From assembly GCA_022578605.1 (NCBI GenBank), contig MU394058.1, positions 868,001-932,000 on the forward strand: a stretch of DNA of 64,000 nucleotides, given 5' to 3'. Shown piece by piece: positions 33,698 through 44,290 of this stretch; position 1 is the first letter of the stretch, and every line of letters starts with the position of its first letter. The notes under the pieces were generated by a model. It had not been told where the DNA came from and searched no databases. It was given only the letters and a program-made list of their open reading frames with translations. Position numbers and translations under genes: made by a program. Source of the DNA: Camillea tinctor. Taxonomy: Eukaryota > Ascomycota > Sordariomycetes > Xylariales > Xylariaceae.

Positions 33698-34975
33698 TCA
33701 CACAACCAAATGCGCCGCGACAAACTCGGGAAACTCCCTCTGCAGCGCATTCGTCACGTTCTCGACCTCCTCCGCGAGCCCGCGCACATTCGCGTCCCAG
33801 CGGCGCAACTCCCTACCCACGGCGACCTCGGCGCGGCGGGCGCTCCCGGCGCCCAGCACGCCGCCCCTCTCCTCCTCCGCGCCGGCGCTCTTCTCGAACC
33901 AGATCAGGCGCTCGATCTGGTCGATGCGGCCGACGAGGCGGCCCTGCTCGATCATGCGGGCGGTGGTGTCCTCGGCGCGGGCGGGGTCGAGCCCGAGCAG
34001 CAGGCCCAGGGCGTCGAAGCCGATGTTGGCGTAGAGCCGCGAGGCGCCGAGCAGGTTGTGCTCGACGACGGCCTTGGCGAGGACGGTGGACCCGTCGGCC
34101 GTGGTGGCGAGCTGGTGGGGGGCGAGCGACTGGGCGAACTTGCCGACCTCGCGCGGGCTCAGCAGCCGGTCGAGGAACATCTTCTCCAGCATGCCGAACT
34201 CGTCGAGGTGCGCGGCGCGCTCGTCCTTGTACAGGCGGCCGAGGGCGCGGCTGCGCAGGGGCCCCGCGGGGGCCAGGATGGCGCACTTGACCGCCATGCC
34301 GAGGGTGTGCAGGCGCTCATCTTCCGAGATGGCGGGCGACAGGCTGATGTCGTGGTAGGCCTGGCTCGCGGGCAGGAACTCGCGCTTCGAGTCCTGGATG
34401 CGGGCCTGCGAGAGGCGGAAGTGCAGGTTGAGGGCCGGGTCCGACACGGTGTAGATGACGTTCTTGAGCTTGTTGAGGTACGTCTCGGCCGAGGTGGTGT
34501 CGTCGACCTCGAGGTAGTTGCGCACGATGCGGATCCACACGCGCACGCGGTCCTCGTTGGAGACCTTGCGCTGCGACGAGTCGAGCGGGATCTCGGCGAG
34601 CACCTTGGCCGCCTCGAGGTTGTCCTCGTTGGTCTCGTAGCCGTCGGCGACGAGCTCGCGGACGGTGGCGGCCTGGTCGTGGAAGCTCGATGTCTGGGCA
34701 GCCAGCACGGCCAGTACGTGCTGGCCGACCTCTATCCACAAGTCGGCATGGTTGGAGGCCTTCAATGCAATAATGAAGGTAGCCAGGACAGTCTGCTGCT
34801 TGACAATGCTCAGGGAGCTGCCGAATATAGCATCGACTATGGCCTTCAGATCGTTGACGATGGTCAGGGGCGCAGAGACGGTGCTCAGGTTTTCGAGGAG
34901 CGATTCGAGGGCAGCGGCCTGGTCAGGAGCTGACTGCACTTGGGACAAGGCCTCGCTCATTTGCGGGGATGCCAT
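33698..34975 (-). CDS. CSN4: COP9 signalosome subunit 4
   Basis: An intronless frame of 425 residues starts at the ATG at 34975; animal and fungal CSN4 are about 400-420 residues. Conserved stretches include HADLWIEVGQHVLAVL, the helical-repeat region RVRVWIRIVRNYLEVDDTTSAETYLNKLKN, FRLSQARIQDSKREFLPASQ, CAILAPAGPLRSRALGRLYKDER and MLEKMFLDRLL. The C-terminal PCI/winged-helix part (about residues 250-365) includes DGSTVLAKAVVEHNLLGASRLY and GRIDQIERLIWFE. CSN4 contacts the Csn5/Csn6 pair in the complex that removes Nedd8 from cullins. In fungi the complex controls cullin ligases, light response, development and secondary metabolism (family knowledge). The gene is highly GC-rich, especially at third positions, which creates a long meaningless antisense frame. 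Confidence 0.95.
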   Translation of the reverse strand: MASPQMSEALSQVQSAPDQAAALESLLENLSTVSAPLTIVNDLKAIVDAIFGSSLSIVKQQTVLATFIIALKASNHADLWIEVGQHVLAVLAAQTSSFHDQAATVRELVADGYETNEDNLEAAKVLAEIPLDSSQRKVSNEDRVRVWIRIVRNYLEVDDTTSAETYLNKLKNVIYTVSDPALNLHFRLSQARIQDSKREFLPASQAYHDISLSPAISEDERLHTLGMAVKCAILAPAGPLRSRALGRLYKDERAAHLDEFGMLEKMFLDRLLSPREVGKFAQSLAPHQLATTADGSTVLAKAVVEHNLLGASRLYANIGFDALGLLLGLDPARAEDTTARMIEQGRLVGRIDQIERLIWFEKSAGAEEERGGVLGAGSARRAEVAVGRELRRWDANVRGLAEEVENVTNALQREFPEFVAAHLVV

Positions 34976-36125
34976 ATTTTTTGTATATTGGGGGTAATGA
35001 GTATGCGTGTGTGTATGTGTGTATGTTGGTGGTAGTGATTTAGTGGTGGTTGTAGTTGTAGAAGTAATGGTGAAGCTCCTATCAAACGTGGGGGAGACCT
35101 GGTTATGTATGTAGTAGGTAATGATAGTAGGCAGATAAGATAGTAGGTTAGGTAGTTAAGGTTGATGATGGGATGGTGGGGTAGGTGAGCTTAGCTACTT
35201 AGTTGTACATAACTGACAAGGATTAAGCACAGGCCAATAGCGGACGGGAATGAGGTAGGTAAGTTACATAACTCAAGACATGTTACATGACAAGCAGCAT
35301 CTATCACCTAAGTAGGGAATCATAGAAAAGAAGCCCTCGTCATTAGCCATGAGGATACCCTTGAGCCATGGTTCCAGACGTACACATACATACACATTTA
35401 AAAACAGTAGGTAGTTATGAGCATCGTGTGTATTTTGCATCTGAGCTACCCTATCTATCTAGCTAGGTACCACAACTGAAGCTTGTCAAAGTCGTGCCGA
35501 GAACAATAACGGCGACGACAACAAAATCATCATTACCACCGAGGTATGTAAGTAGCCTAGACCTTCCGAGAAATTGTCCCTATGACCTAGAAACAAACAA
35601 ACATGCAAGACCCTGTAGTTCCCTGTACTATACTGAGTCTCTGTCGAAAAGAGAAACAAGAAAACAAGAAGAAGGAAAAGTAAGGACGTCAAATGTCGTA
35701 TGTGTGGATGCATGGTGTACCACGAAGACCCAAAAGGTCAACCAACACAGTCCAATTTTTGGGGGGAAGAAAAGAGATGGAAGAGACGCCAACTCAACAA
35801 AGTTGGCGGAGCAGACAAAAACAGAGAAGAAAAAACTTAGGACCGAAACATGATCCGATATTGACCCTCTTTTCCAGTCCAGTTCCTTTTCATGCGTGAT
35901 AAAATCAGAAGAAAGGAAAGAAACAAGATGAAATGAAGAAAGTAGAGTGGAAGAGTGTAAGGTAGATAGTAAGTGCATGGCCTGCATGTACAAGCGTACC
36001 ATCAAGCCTCTCGCCGACCACAAGTCATACGCCAACTCAGTAGAGTAGTAGACAATCAGGGCAACAGAGAGAAAGAGGGTTGAGCAGATGGCTGTCCCTC
36101 CCTTCTTCTCCTTCCTCTCTCATTC
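34976..36125. other. Intergenic region upstream of CSN4
   Basis: This is the presumed CSN4 promoter and the 3' flank of the MYND gene. It contains GTGT/TATG simple sequence next to the CSN4 start and several TAGGTA words. The open frames at 35486-36035 are pyrimidine-driven low-complexity sequence. No gene is visible. Confidence 0.55.
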
Positions 36126-37421
36126 TTAGAAAGCAAAATGCTCCAACAGATCCGAATCGAATGCCCCTTGCGCCAAGTCCCCGTTGATGAACTCCAAGTA
36201 CATCTCGTGCTTGGTGGCGGTGTTTAAGAACGGCTCATGCTCATTGAAATCCTTGACCTTACGCATCGATTCAATGTGCTTGTGCGCCCAGGTCATAGCA
36301 TAGAAACTCCAGATCTCGACTTGCGCTGGATTCAGGGGCTCGCCATCCTCGCGCACGAGCAGCACATCGCCTACCTCGTCACCGTCCCACTCCTCCTGAA
36401 TAAGACCCCAGCGGGCATCATTCACATCTGAGACTGTGCGCATGAGGAAGCTAATAGTCGGATTGTTGTTGTTGTTGTTGTTGTGTTTATCGCCAGAGGT
36501 AAGTTTGTTCTCAGTGGAGATCTTTTGCGCGCGGACGGGAATTCCGAAGAGCTTCGACATCTCGGACAGGTCGCCGGCGCCGACGTTGGCCTTGCGGGGA
36601 ACTAACATAGGCTCAAATATGTTGGTTTCCTTCTCTTGTGTGAACCGGCCAACACTAGACACGCGGACGCCCTGGACTCGGTCAACTGAGATGGGATAGC
36701 CGACTACCACGTTCTCCTTTGCCTCCCAGTGGCAGTACAGGAACCAGTCGATCGCGTGGCGGACATCGCCGAGGCGGAGATCTTGCTCGCGGACGCAGAA
36801 CACCACGTCTCCCTTAGGGGTCACGTCCGGAGTACCATAGTGGGCAATTAGCTTGTTCAAGCTCTCGTTGGGGCGGTTGATAGGGCCTAGACAATGGATC
36901 ATAACCTCACGGTCGATGCGTCGACGAAGGCGCATGTTGCTCGTGACAAGAGCAATTCTGGTGGGTACGTTAGAAGAAACAGGTTCACCCACACCTTGCT
37001 CACTGATGCTATCATCTCCGCTATCGTCGCTTTCCTCCTGGTTGTCCAACCAAAAGAACTCCGCAGCAGTTCCATCATGAGGAAATAGAATTGCCAGGTA
37101 ATTGTTACCTTCGGGGCGAGGCTCCTTGAGAAATTCGACGTAGGCGTCACATAGGGTCTTGTGCACCGGGCCGTCGGTTTCCTGGCACGCCTGGGAACAA
37201 TAGCAGCAGCTCTCGCAGTTAGTGCAAGGCTTCGCATCGGGGCGCATGCACACAGCACAGAGCTTGATGGGCTTGCGGGGGATGAAGGGAGTGTCCGAGT
37301 CGGAGTTGCTCTTGTCAGTGTCCTGCACTGCCGGGATTGCCCCTTCATGATGGGTGAAAGTGATGACAGGAATGTCCGACATGTCGTCGACATCAGTGTA
37401 GTTTCCTGCGTCCGAAGACAT
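36126..37421 (-). CDS. MYND-type zinc-finger protein
   Basis: An intronless frame of 431 residues starts at the ATG at 37421. The MYND finger spans about residues 55-91 with all zinc ligands in order: Cys55, Cys58, Cys66, Cys69, Cys75, Cys79, His87, Cys91 (core CAVCM..CTNC..YCSQACQ..H..C). MYND fingers mostly bind proline-rich partners. There is no SET domain, so it is not an SMYD methyltransferase. The remainder (about 100-431) is a globular region I do not recognise beyond fungal MYND proteins; it includes CLGPINRPNESLNKLIAHYG and a tract of eight residues, mostly Asn, coded by an AAC/AAT repeat (about 36466-36483). Function is unassigned beyond the finger. Confidence 0.85.
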   Translation of the reverse strand: MSSDAGNYTDVDDMSDIPVITFTHHEGAIPAVQDTDKSNSDSDTPFIPRKPIKLCAVCMRPDAKPCTNCESCCYCSQACQETDGPVHKTLCDAYVEFLKEPRPEGNNYLAILFPHDGTAAEFFWLDNQEESDDSGDDSISEQGVGEPVSSNVPTRIALVTSNMRLRRRIDREVMIHCLGPINRPNESLNKLIAHYGTPDVTPKGDVVFCVREQDLRLGDVRHAIDWFLYCHWEAKENVVVGYPISVDRVQGVRVSSVGRFTQEKETNIFEPMLVPRKANVGAGDLSEMSKLFGIPVRAQKISTENKLTSGDKHNNNNNNNPTISFLMRTVSDVNDARWGLIQEEWDGDEVGDVLLVREDGEPLNPAQVEIWSFYAMTWAHKHIESMRKVKDFNEHEPFLNTATKHEMYLEFINGDLAQGAFDSDLLEHFAF

Positions 37422-38420
37422 AGCTGCAGTGTCTTTTCGGTTGGCGGGTAAGAGAGTTGTGTAGAGAGATTTATCAGATAGAAAACCAAACAGTAGTAAC
37501 TTTCAGATTTTCAATAGTTAGCGATGACTGGATGGGAGAGAGTAAAGAAAAGGAAAAAAAAAAGATGAAAATTGTTTATTTATAAGGATACATGATGGAA
37601 GGTAAGGCAAGATGGAATATAATAGATGCCATACTACTTACTCGTTAGGAAGAGAGGTGACTTGGCGATGCAATCTTGATGGGATACCAAGTTGTTGTAG
37701 ATGAAGTGGGAAGGGTTTGGGGATTTTGAGAAGAAGTGGGCGGCGTCCAGCTTCTTATATAGGCGCCCACTGGAGAGGGTTTGCAAGCGATGACTCAATA
37801 ATTGATTGCACCAGAGCAGAAAGAGAGGCAGGTACGAAGGATAAAAGGAGAGGAAAAGGGAAGGAGGGGGGGTCAAGTGAAGGAAAGAAGGAAGGAAGGT
37901 GTAAGTTCATAGGTAGTTTGGTGATCAAGGCGCGAAGCCAAGGTAGGTGCAAACTTCCTTGCGGTTTCCCTATTTCTCCTTTGTACACATAGCTGCCACC
38001 TGGCAAGCTGGTAATAGAGAGAAGAGAACAATGCTTTTCGATAATAGCGTGTTTGGTACAGGTCCTCTAGACCATGACAAGGTGGTACGTACCTCTCTCC
38101 TATAACTGGGTACATATACATGCATACATGTACTAATGTAGGAATGTAGACAAGCCCTGATGACCTCAAGCCTTTCTCCTTCTCACGCTTAAACCACCAT
38201 CTCACTACCAAGTATTATCTACTATGTACTTTAGTAGGTACGTACCTACTCCTCAACTCCCCCTTCCTTCCCCTTTTCTCTTTCCTCGTTCTCTTTCCTT
38301 TTTCTTTACGCCAATCAACAAAGTGCATACTTGCTTGCCTTAAGTACCTCGATAGATAGATACTTAATACATACTCTCTTCCCAACCCCCTTTCCCCTTT
38401 CCCCTCGCCCCTATCTCCCC
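37422..38420. other. Intergenic region between MYND gene and JAC1
   Basis: Both flanking genes are on the - strand; this is the MYND gene promoter and the JAC1 3' flank. Purine-rich simple sequence occurs at 37840-37905. No gene is visible. Confidence 0.55.
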
Positions 38421-39353
38421 CTAATGCTCCAGCACCACCGGCTTCCCCCTCTCCCAATTCCTAATGCACTCCGCGATATTAACCCAGTACCTGAGCCTCA
38501 CCACCTCCCTAGCCGCGGTCTCCAAATCGTCCTCCGCAAACGCCCGTTCGAGCACCTCCTCGCTCTCTCCGATCCTGCGCTCGTTCTCGACCCTCAGCGG
38601 CTCGAGCTCCTCCTCCGCGCCGGCCTCCTCGATCGCCTCGCGCGTCTCCAGCACCAGCATGAGCAGCTCTGGGTCCTCCACTTTGGCCGCCTCGTCGGCC
38701 GCCGCGTCGGCCGCCCCCCGCAGCGCGAGCAGGTGCTGCGCGCGCGGCAGCGGCCCCGAGAGCGTCCGGTACGCCTCGTTGATGCGCGCCGACGCCGCCT
38801 CCGCCCGCGCTTTCAGGTGCCCCGGCGGGTGCAGGTCCGGGTGCGCGGCCCCCTGTAGGGCGAGGAACTCGCGCCGCAGCGCGCGCGTGTCGATGGCGAA
38901 GGGCCCCCGCGGCGGGGGTCCTTGGGGCAGCGTCTTGGGGAAGAAGTCGTAGTGCGATACGTATGTCTTCTTCTGCTTCTCGGCGACTCCTCCTCCTCCT
39001 TCTTTTCCATCTGCTGCTACTGCTTCTTGTCCTTCGCTTGCTGAGGGAGGTTGTTGTTGTTGTGGTTGTTCTTGATAGGTAGGTGATGGTTGCGGCTGGG
39101 AGGGCTGGCGGAGCGTTGCGCTGCTGGAGAACTGTCGGGCGTGTATGGTGCAATGCCGTGGTATCCGCTGGGTAGTGGGAGCAGCAGCAGTAGAGGAGAT
39201 CATCCGCGTCCGCGCGGGTGCTGCGGAGCTACCACTATGCAAGCTCGACGATGATAATGACAGCATCGCGGGGCTGCGGCTATGACTGCGCACCTGTCTA
39301 CACGCGTCGCAGATGCGACCTGCCTGTCGCATTGGTAATATTGGTGATCGCAT
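38421..39353 (-). CDS. JAC1: Mitochondrial iron-sulfur co-chaperone JAC1 (HscB/Hsc20)
   Basis: An intronless frame of 310 residues starts at the ATG at 39353. The first 130 residues are basic and Ser/Gln/Pro-rich, including a probable mitochondrial presequence. The J-domain runs from about residue 133 (SHYDFFPKTLPQGPP) and holds the obligatory HPD tripeptide at about 171-173 (GAAHPDLHPPG), then ARINEAYRTLSGPLPRAQHLLAL. The C-terminal three-helix domain that binds the Isu scaffold follows (PELLMLVLETREAIEEA, VRLRYWVNIAECIRNWE). JAC1 delivers the Fe-S scaffold to the Hsp70 chaperone for cluster transfer. At 310 residues it is longer than yeast Jac1 because of the long N-terminal extension and an Ala/Glu-rich insert. 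Codon use is strongly GC-rich in the J-domain part. Confidence 0.93.
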   Translation of the reverse strand: MRSPILPMRQAGRICDACRQVRSHSRSPAMLSLSSSSLHSGSSAAPARTRMISSTAAAPTTQRIPRHCTIHARQFSSSATLRQPSQPQPSPTYQEQPQQQQPPSASEGQEAVAADGKEGGGGVAEKQKKTYVSHYDFFPKTLPQGPPPRGPFAIDTRALRREFLALQGAAHPDLHPPGHLKARAEAASARINEAYRTLSGPLPRAQHLLALRGAADAAADEAAKVEDPELLMLVLETREAIEEAGAEEELEPLRVENERRIGESEEVLERAFAEDDLETAAREVVRLRYWVNIAECIRNWERGKPVVLEH

Positions 39354-40790
39354 TTTCCGTTTTGATAATCCTGGAGACTGTACAGTAACAAATCTTCCTT
39401 GTAAAAAAGACTAAGTGTTTCGTTCGTCAGAGTAGACGGAGAAGAGAAAAGGCTTTGTAGTTAGTAAAGTAGCACTAACCTGAGCACCTATTTAGTAGTT
39501 AAGTATTTTTTTTCTTATAAATGCGTCCTTCGGCTGTAAACGGATATGACGTTTAGACCCGTTTCTAAGCTTCCGAATTTGCCTCGGCGCCGAACATCGG
39601 CCGTTTCTCAAGTCACATTTCTTTGTTACTTGTTACGCGTCACATCTGCGTCACGTTTAAGCCCCTTAACTGGGTTACGAAAGATTATCTATAGGTGATA
39701 TCTCAGGTAGTCATTTTGCTTCATTCAAAGTCGCTTAACTACCTAGGTATCTAGTAGAAAGAAACATGTCCAAATCTTATATCCAAGCATAAAAACAAAA
39801 ATGAGAATGAGATTTCATACTGGAAAAAAAAAAAAGCTCTCATATATGGTATAGTATATACAGTAAATAGAATATGTACAAGCGAGTGTGTTGTGTATAC
39901 GTGTGTGTGAGATGTGACATAGAACATACCTCATCGTGTGCGGGAAAAAAAAGAAAACCTTCTACATAACTTGTCCCTGCTCTATCAGATCCTTGGGTAT
40001 CTTCGTCAAACCCCCTCTAGTCATTCCCTCCTCTGTCCATCGTCCAGGTTATATCTTCGATGTGTAAAAACCCTTCTTTTCTTGTTATAGCTCGCCTGCT
40101 CTTGCTGTTTTCTTTCTTTCTTTTTTACTTTGGCCCCCTTTTCTGCCTTTATACCTGTTGCCTACTTGTTTTCTTTTTTCTTGCTTGTTTCCTTAATACA
40201 CATTATATATACCCTACTACGTTAGGTCTTCCAAGTTTTCCCACTCTTCTCTCCCCACTCTTTTTAAATATTTCGAACTTATATACTGCCAACAAATATT
40301 CTCTCTTTTCCATTTCCTTCATATTGGCTCTCTTGTTCTTCAATGTACCTCTCCATTCCTCCTCTACACAGCCTCTTAACTGTTCATCTATACCTATCCC
40401 TATTCCGAACCAAACGCCTGTTTACCCATCCCCTTCCATTGCATCCCGCCCCATAACCCATCCCAGGATATAGAGAGGTAGCTAGAATAGATAGAATAGA
40501 TAAAACAGGGATATATGACAATATTGGTGGTATCCAAGTAAAAAACATTTTTGATCCGAACCTTGCTTAGAAAAGAAGAAGAAAAAAACGCCCTGCTTTT
40601 CCAAAAATAGAAGCCCGAAAATAAATAAAACCGGGTCGCCCTCGGTGGTAAGACCCGAAAGTAGAAAATTGCCACCCCCATGTATCACCAGATCCGTAAA
40701 ATCAAGAAACCCTTGATTACCATGATAGATGGTAGATAGGAGGGGGGGGGGGGGATAACAAGCCCAACATCCTCGTATCTCCCCTGCCCC
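39354..40790. other. Intergenic region between JAC1 and the F-box gene
   Basis: This is the JAC1 promoter and the F-box gene 3' flank. A T/C-rich stretch at 40060-40473 gives a false 137-residue hydrophobic frame, and a run of 13 G lies at 40742-40754. No gene is supported. Confidence 0.55.
40742..40754. repeat. Poly-G run of 13
   Basis: Thirteen consecutive G bases lie just beyond the 3' end of the F-box gene, in non-coding sequence. The run reads as C on the coding strand of that gene. Confidence 0.9.
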
Positions 40791-43095
40791 TTATAATTCC
40801 ACGGGCCTCCACCTGCCCCGTTCCGTGTGCCACCAGCGCTCCTTATCTCTCCGGTCTGCGGTCCCCGACGACGTCGCCATAGCCGCGGCCGAGTTCCAGC
40901 GTCCGTTACATCCCTCACGGGTGTTGTTATCGCGATGTAGATTCTCACCCCCATCGCTCAGGAAATCAGCAATGTCGATTAGGCCACCGTTCTCATCTGC
41001 CGCGTCCGGATCTGCTGCCAGGCAGTAGTCGAGCTTGATGTCCGTACCCGGGCGCCCAAGGAATCCACCAATCCCATAGTCCTCTACCACGGTGCCATCC
41101 TCATCCACCACATGTACTTTGAAGCGCGGCTTCTGCCATGCTGCCTCGAGACGTGCCTGTGCGGCTAGGCGTGACTGCGCTAAGTTACTGCACACTTTCG
41201 ATGGGAACAACGCGTCCTCCATAGGGAAGTTGAGACCGCCACCCGAAGCGGGAGATTTGCTACCGGCAGTCTTGGGCGTCGTTGGCGTTATGGGGGTGTC
41301 TGGAGGGCTGCGCGGGCGGGAGCCATTACCACACTTGGCAATGAGCCCGCGGTACCGGTCGCTAGACAACTCAATCTTGTTAAGCGGCTTGCAGAGCGAC
41401 TGAAAGATGCCGTCCGGGTCGTTGGGGGTCCGTAAGGTGCGTAGCGACGGAAACCCATTGCATACTATGCTGCGCGCAAGGATCTCATCGGCGAAAGTGG
41501 CCTTTGTCAGGTTGCTCGTAATGTCCCAGTGTAGTTTCTTCAGTGTGGCCGAGGCCAGGTACGGGAACAACCAAACCTTTTCACTCTCGGGTAAAATCGG
41601 TGTGAGCGTCTGCACCAGGGAAAATGTCTCAAGGGATGTAAGATTGGAGAGGATCTGCGCTAGAGTGGGTAATGAGTCCACATCTACGTGATGTAAAACT
41701 AGTCTCCGGATTGATCGGCTTGAAGGTCGTCGTGCGAAGGATGAGAGGCCGTCGCTAGATACACCAGGTAGGTGAGACAACGTGAGTGTTTGGAGCGGAG
41801 GGAGAGATAGGAGGTTTGCGTCATTGAAAGCCGTAAATGGCAAATGAGAGAGGTAAAGGTTTCGCAGGGATGGCATATTAGACAAAATATCCGGGAGTAG
41901 AGTAATTGGTGTCAGAGTTGCACCCGGCAAACAGTGGATGGAGAGCGTCTCCAGTTCGGTCCAATTTGAATGAAGCTCGAGAAAGTCGTCGCTCTGCTCT
42001 GGTTGCAGATCACCTGGTGCTTCTTGGTAGTTCGGATTTCCTGCACTCAACATGGGCGCGGCGTTAGATACGCGCCTCTTTCTCTGAAACTGCGATGCTT
42101 CGAGCGTCCAGTGCATCTCCTTCAGTTGCGTTCTGGTAGATAGCGCGTAGAAGAGGCGATTAAATGAGAAGTCGTGATTCTGATGGAACCCTAGTAATCG
42201 TTCAAAGTTTGGACACGCCATAATAACAGAGGCCACAAGGTTCTGGTATAAGTCCAATGGTACGCCCTGGGGTGCTGCTGGAGCCTTGAGGCTGCGGACC
42301 ATAGCACCAAGCTCGGGATTGGCCCTCAGCGTGCGACGAAGGAGTACCAAGCGTGAGCCATAATTGAGTTTGAGGCGCTTCTTCTGCGTTATCGAATCTA
42401 CACCAACAAGTTGAATGTCCTCATAACTTGATAGCTATTTGTTAGTCTGGTCGTGACGCGAGCGTTGAGCGCCCTTGGATACAAACTTACAGGACAGTCT
42501 GCGCGGGCTTCAATAATTTCCGCGCGGACATAGCGACCGAACATAGATCCCTCATCATACATGTCGCACAACTAAAGCTTCCAGGGCGCAGGTGTGATTC
42601 CTTCAGGTTATCCAGAATAAGCTTCAGCACTTCATCCGGTAGCGCAGCAAGGATCTCTCCTTGTTCCCTCCTCCGTCTGTACTGCTTAATCGGTGCAGGA
42701 CGCTGGAATCCGTATTCTGGTCGCCGTGGGGCTGAGTTCCAAGAGTCGAAGCTCGTCCGAGGGCTGCTGGCGGGGCTTGCCAGAATAGCATCAAAACTGT
42801 CCTTGGTTACGACGGAGCTAGCAGTGCTCGCGACGCTACCGGTTGAGGGTCGTCGTTGGTACATGGTAGGCCGGCCATCGATCTGGGCGTAGTTCCCCAT
42901 CATAGCCGGAGGGAGTTTGGCGGTCTGACGTTGAGCCGGCTGGGAATACGGAACACCGGTGGAATTGAAGCTTGAGCGGTCCGTCCTCACGACGGAATTT
43001 CTCGAGGAAGGATCCTGCATGACAAGAGACGAATTCGGCGGAAAAGCGGCACTGTGAGGAGCATAGGAGGGACCCGGTCCCGTCACTGATCCCAT
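40791..43095 (-). CDS. F-box protein with leucine-rich repeat-like region
   Basis: Exons 43095-42491 and 42426-40791, joined across a 64-nt GTAAGT..AAG intron with a GACTAAC branch site, give 746 residues from the ATG at 43095. The Ser-rich N-terminus leads to an F-box at about residues 150-195 (ILAALPDEVLKLILDNLKE), the Skp1-binding module of SCF ubiquitin ligases. After the splice the protein continues as LYEDIQLVGVDS and then a long stretch of irregular Leu-rich repeats (LETLSIHCLPG, MPSLRNLYLSHLP, PPLQTLTLSHLPG, TSLETFSLVQTL), suggesting substrate recognition. The C-terminal 150 residues are less conserved. The reading frame stays open about 140 bases upstream of the chosen start (to about 43239) and reads like protein (GFRLRYDDFLLKP), so the true start probably lies in an upstream exon. 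Substrate unknown. Confidence 0.82.
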
Positions 43096-44020
43096 CACAT
43101 ACGTTCTCGAGGGCACAGGCTTCAGAAGGAAATCGTCATATCTCAGTCGAAATCCTATCGTAGATATCGAGCGAGACCTTTGATGATGTATAAGTCTAGA
43201 ACCCGAGAAGAAAGAAAAGGAGGTCAGTGGGATGCTCGACTAATAAGAGTAAGAACAATGTCCAAAAAAGCGAGTGAAGATCTGCACAAGCCTTGGGATG
43301 GCTCCACCAGAGAGATTAAAAGACAGGCAAGCCTTGCAAGTTGGGGGCGAACTTCGCGCAATATGGTACATATAGTACATATACATTAGCAAGTATTTCA
43401 TCCGTCCTTCTCTAGACTGTTTCCCTAGCCTCCAGGGCATGGGAATCGACTTTGTGACCTGTAAACTAAGAACGCTTGGCTAGCATCATGCAACCCTTGG
43501 GATTGGGATTCGGCAGTCTAAACCGATTCGGACTATGGCGTTTGCGATGAGCTACCACTTAGCAGCCAGTAGCGTCAGGTAACTCGCTTAGCGAGCCACC
43601 GCGGAAATTAATATAACATCCCCTGAACGCAGGAGGGTTTAAAAAAAAAACACCAATGGTCGCGTCCTATTTCTTCTTTTTCTTTCTCTTTTCGCTAAAG
43701 TGGTTCGTGCGGAATACCTCCGAAGCTCATGGATGTGATGACACGGAGCTATAAGTGTTTGTAGGTAAACTGACTGACTGACTGACTGACTGACTGAAAG
43801 TTGACAATATCATGATAATCGTCACCGACTGGGAGAGCACTTGTCCAGAACCGGTCATAACCATCAGTTCGTGGATCTCAACTTTGACGATCCAAAATCT
43901 GGGGGTGCATCAAAAAGAAGAAAAAAAAAAACCTAACACGGATAGGAGTAAACGAGGGGGGTAGAATGGGACGATCATTCCGGTTTTCAGTAGCTCGGGG
44001 AATTTGCAGGACGAGGCGAC
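43096..44020. other. Upstream region of the F-box gene
   Basis: It includes the open coding-like extension to about 43239, with pyrimidine-rich sequence and TAG acceptor candidates ending at 43196 and 43240. An (ACTG)7 repeat lies at 43769-43797. No first exon could be placed with confidence. Confidence 0.5.
43769..43797. repeat. ACTG tetranucleotide microsatellite
   Basis: Seven perfect ACTG units plus one base lie in non-coding sequence. Confidence 0.92.
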
Positions 44021-44290
44021 CTACGGTGGTTTAAAATTAGACACGGCGGCTGCAGCTTGAACCGTGCAGCTCTGAGTCTGATTCTTCCTCCTCTTCTTCT
44101 TCTCCTTATTAGAGTTGAATTGTGTGTTCTCGTTCTCGTAAACAGCGATGGACTTTTCGTCGTCGAACTTAGTTGGTAGCGAGACTCTTTTCTTGATTTT
44201 CCGTGACGAACATCGTGGCTTGAAGAAACGTGAATAAACCGATGCGATGCGCCCTGGCCGGCCCGTGTGTGATGTGGTAGCAGTATCCAT
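44021..44290 (-). CDS. Hypothetical 89-residue basic protein
   Basis: An ATG-started frame of 89 residues has A at -3 and G at +4, a good start context. The product is basic (RPGRIASVYSRFFKPR, SSRKIKKRVSLP, NKEKKKRRKNQ) with no membrane segment or known domain. It stands alone between the F-box and SNF2 genes. It could be a small lineage-specific protein, a first exon or chance; I do not recognise it. Confidence 0.3.
   Translation of the reverse strand: MDTATTSHTGRPGRIASVYSRFFKPRCSSRKIKKRVSLPTKFDDEKSIAVYENENTQFNSNKEKKKRRKNQTQSCTVQAAAAVSNFKPP

Noticed and set aside
33710..34933. 407-residue + strand frame spanning CSN4
   Set aside because: It is the antisense of CSN4, whose GC-rich third positions remove stop codons. 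The translation shows no family resemblance, whereas the - strand matches CSN4 throughout.
40060..40473. 137-residue hydrophobic + strand frame resembling a membrane protein
   Set aside because: It comes from T/C-rich non-coding DNA. The Phe/Leu/Ser-rich translation lacks conserved character.
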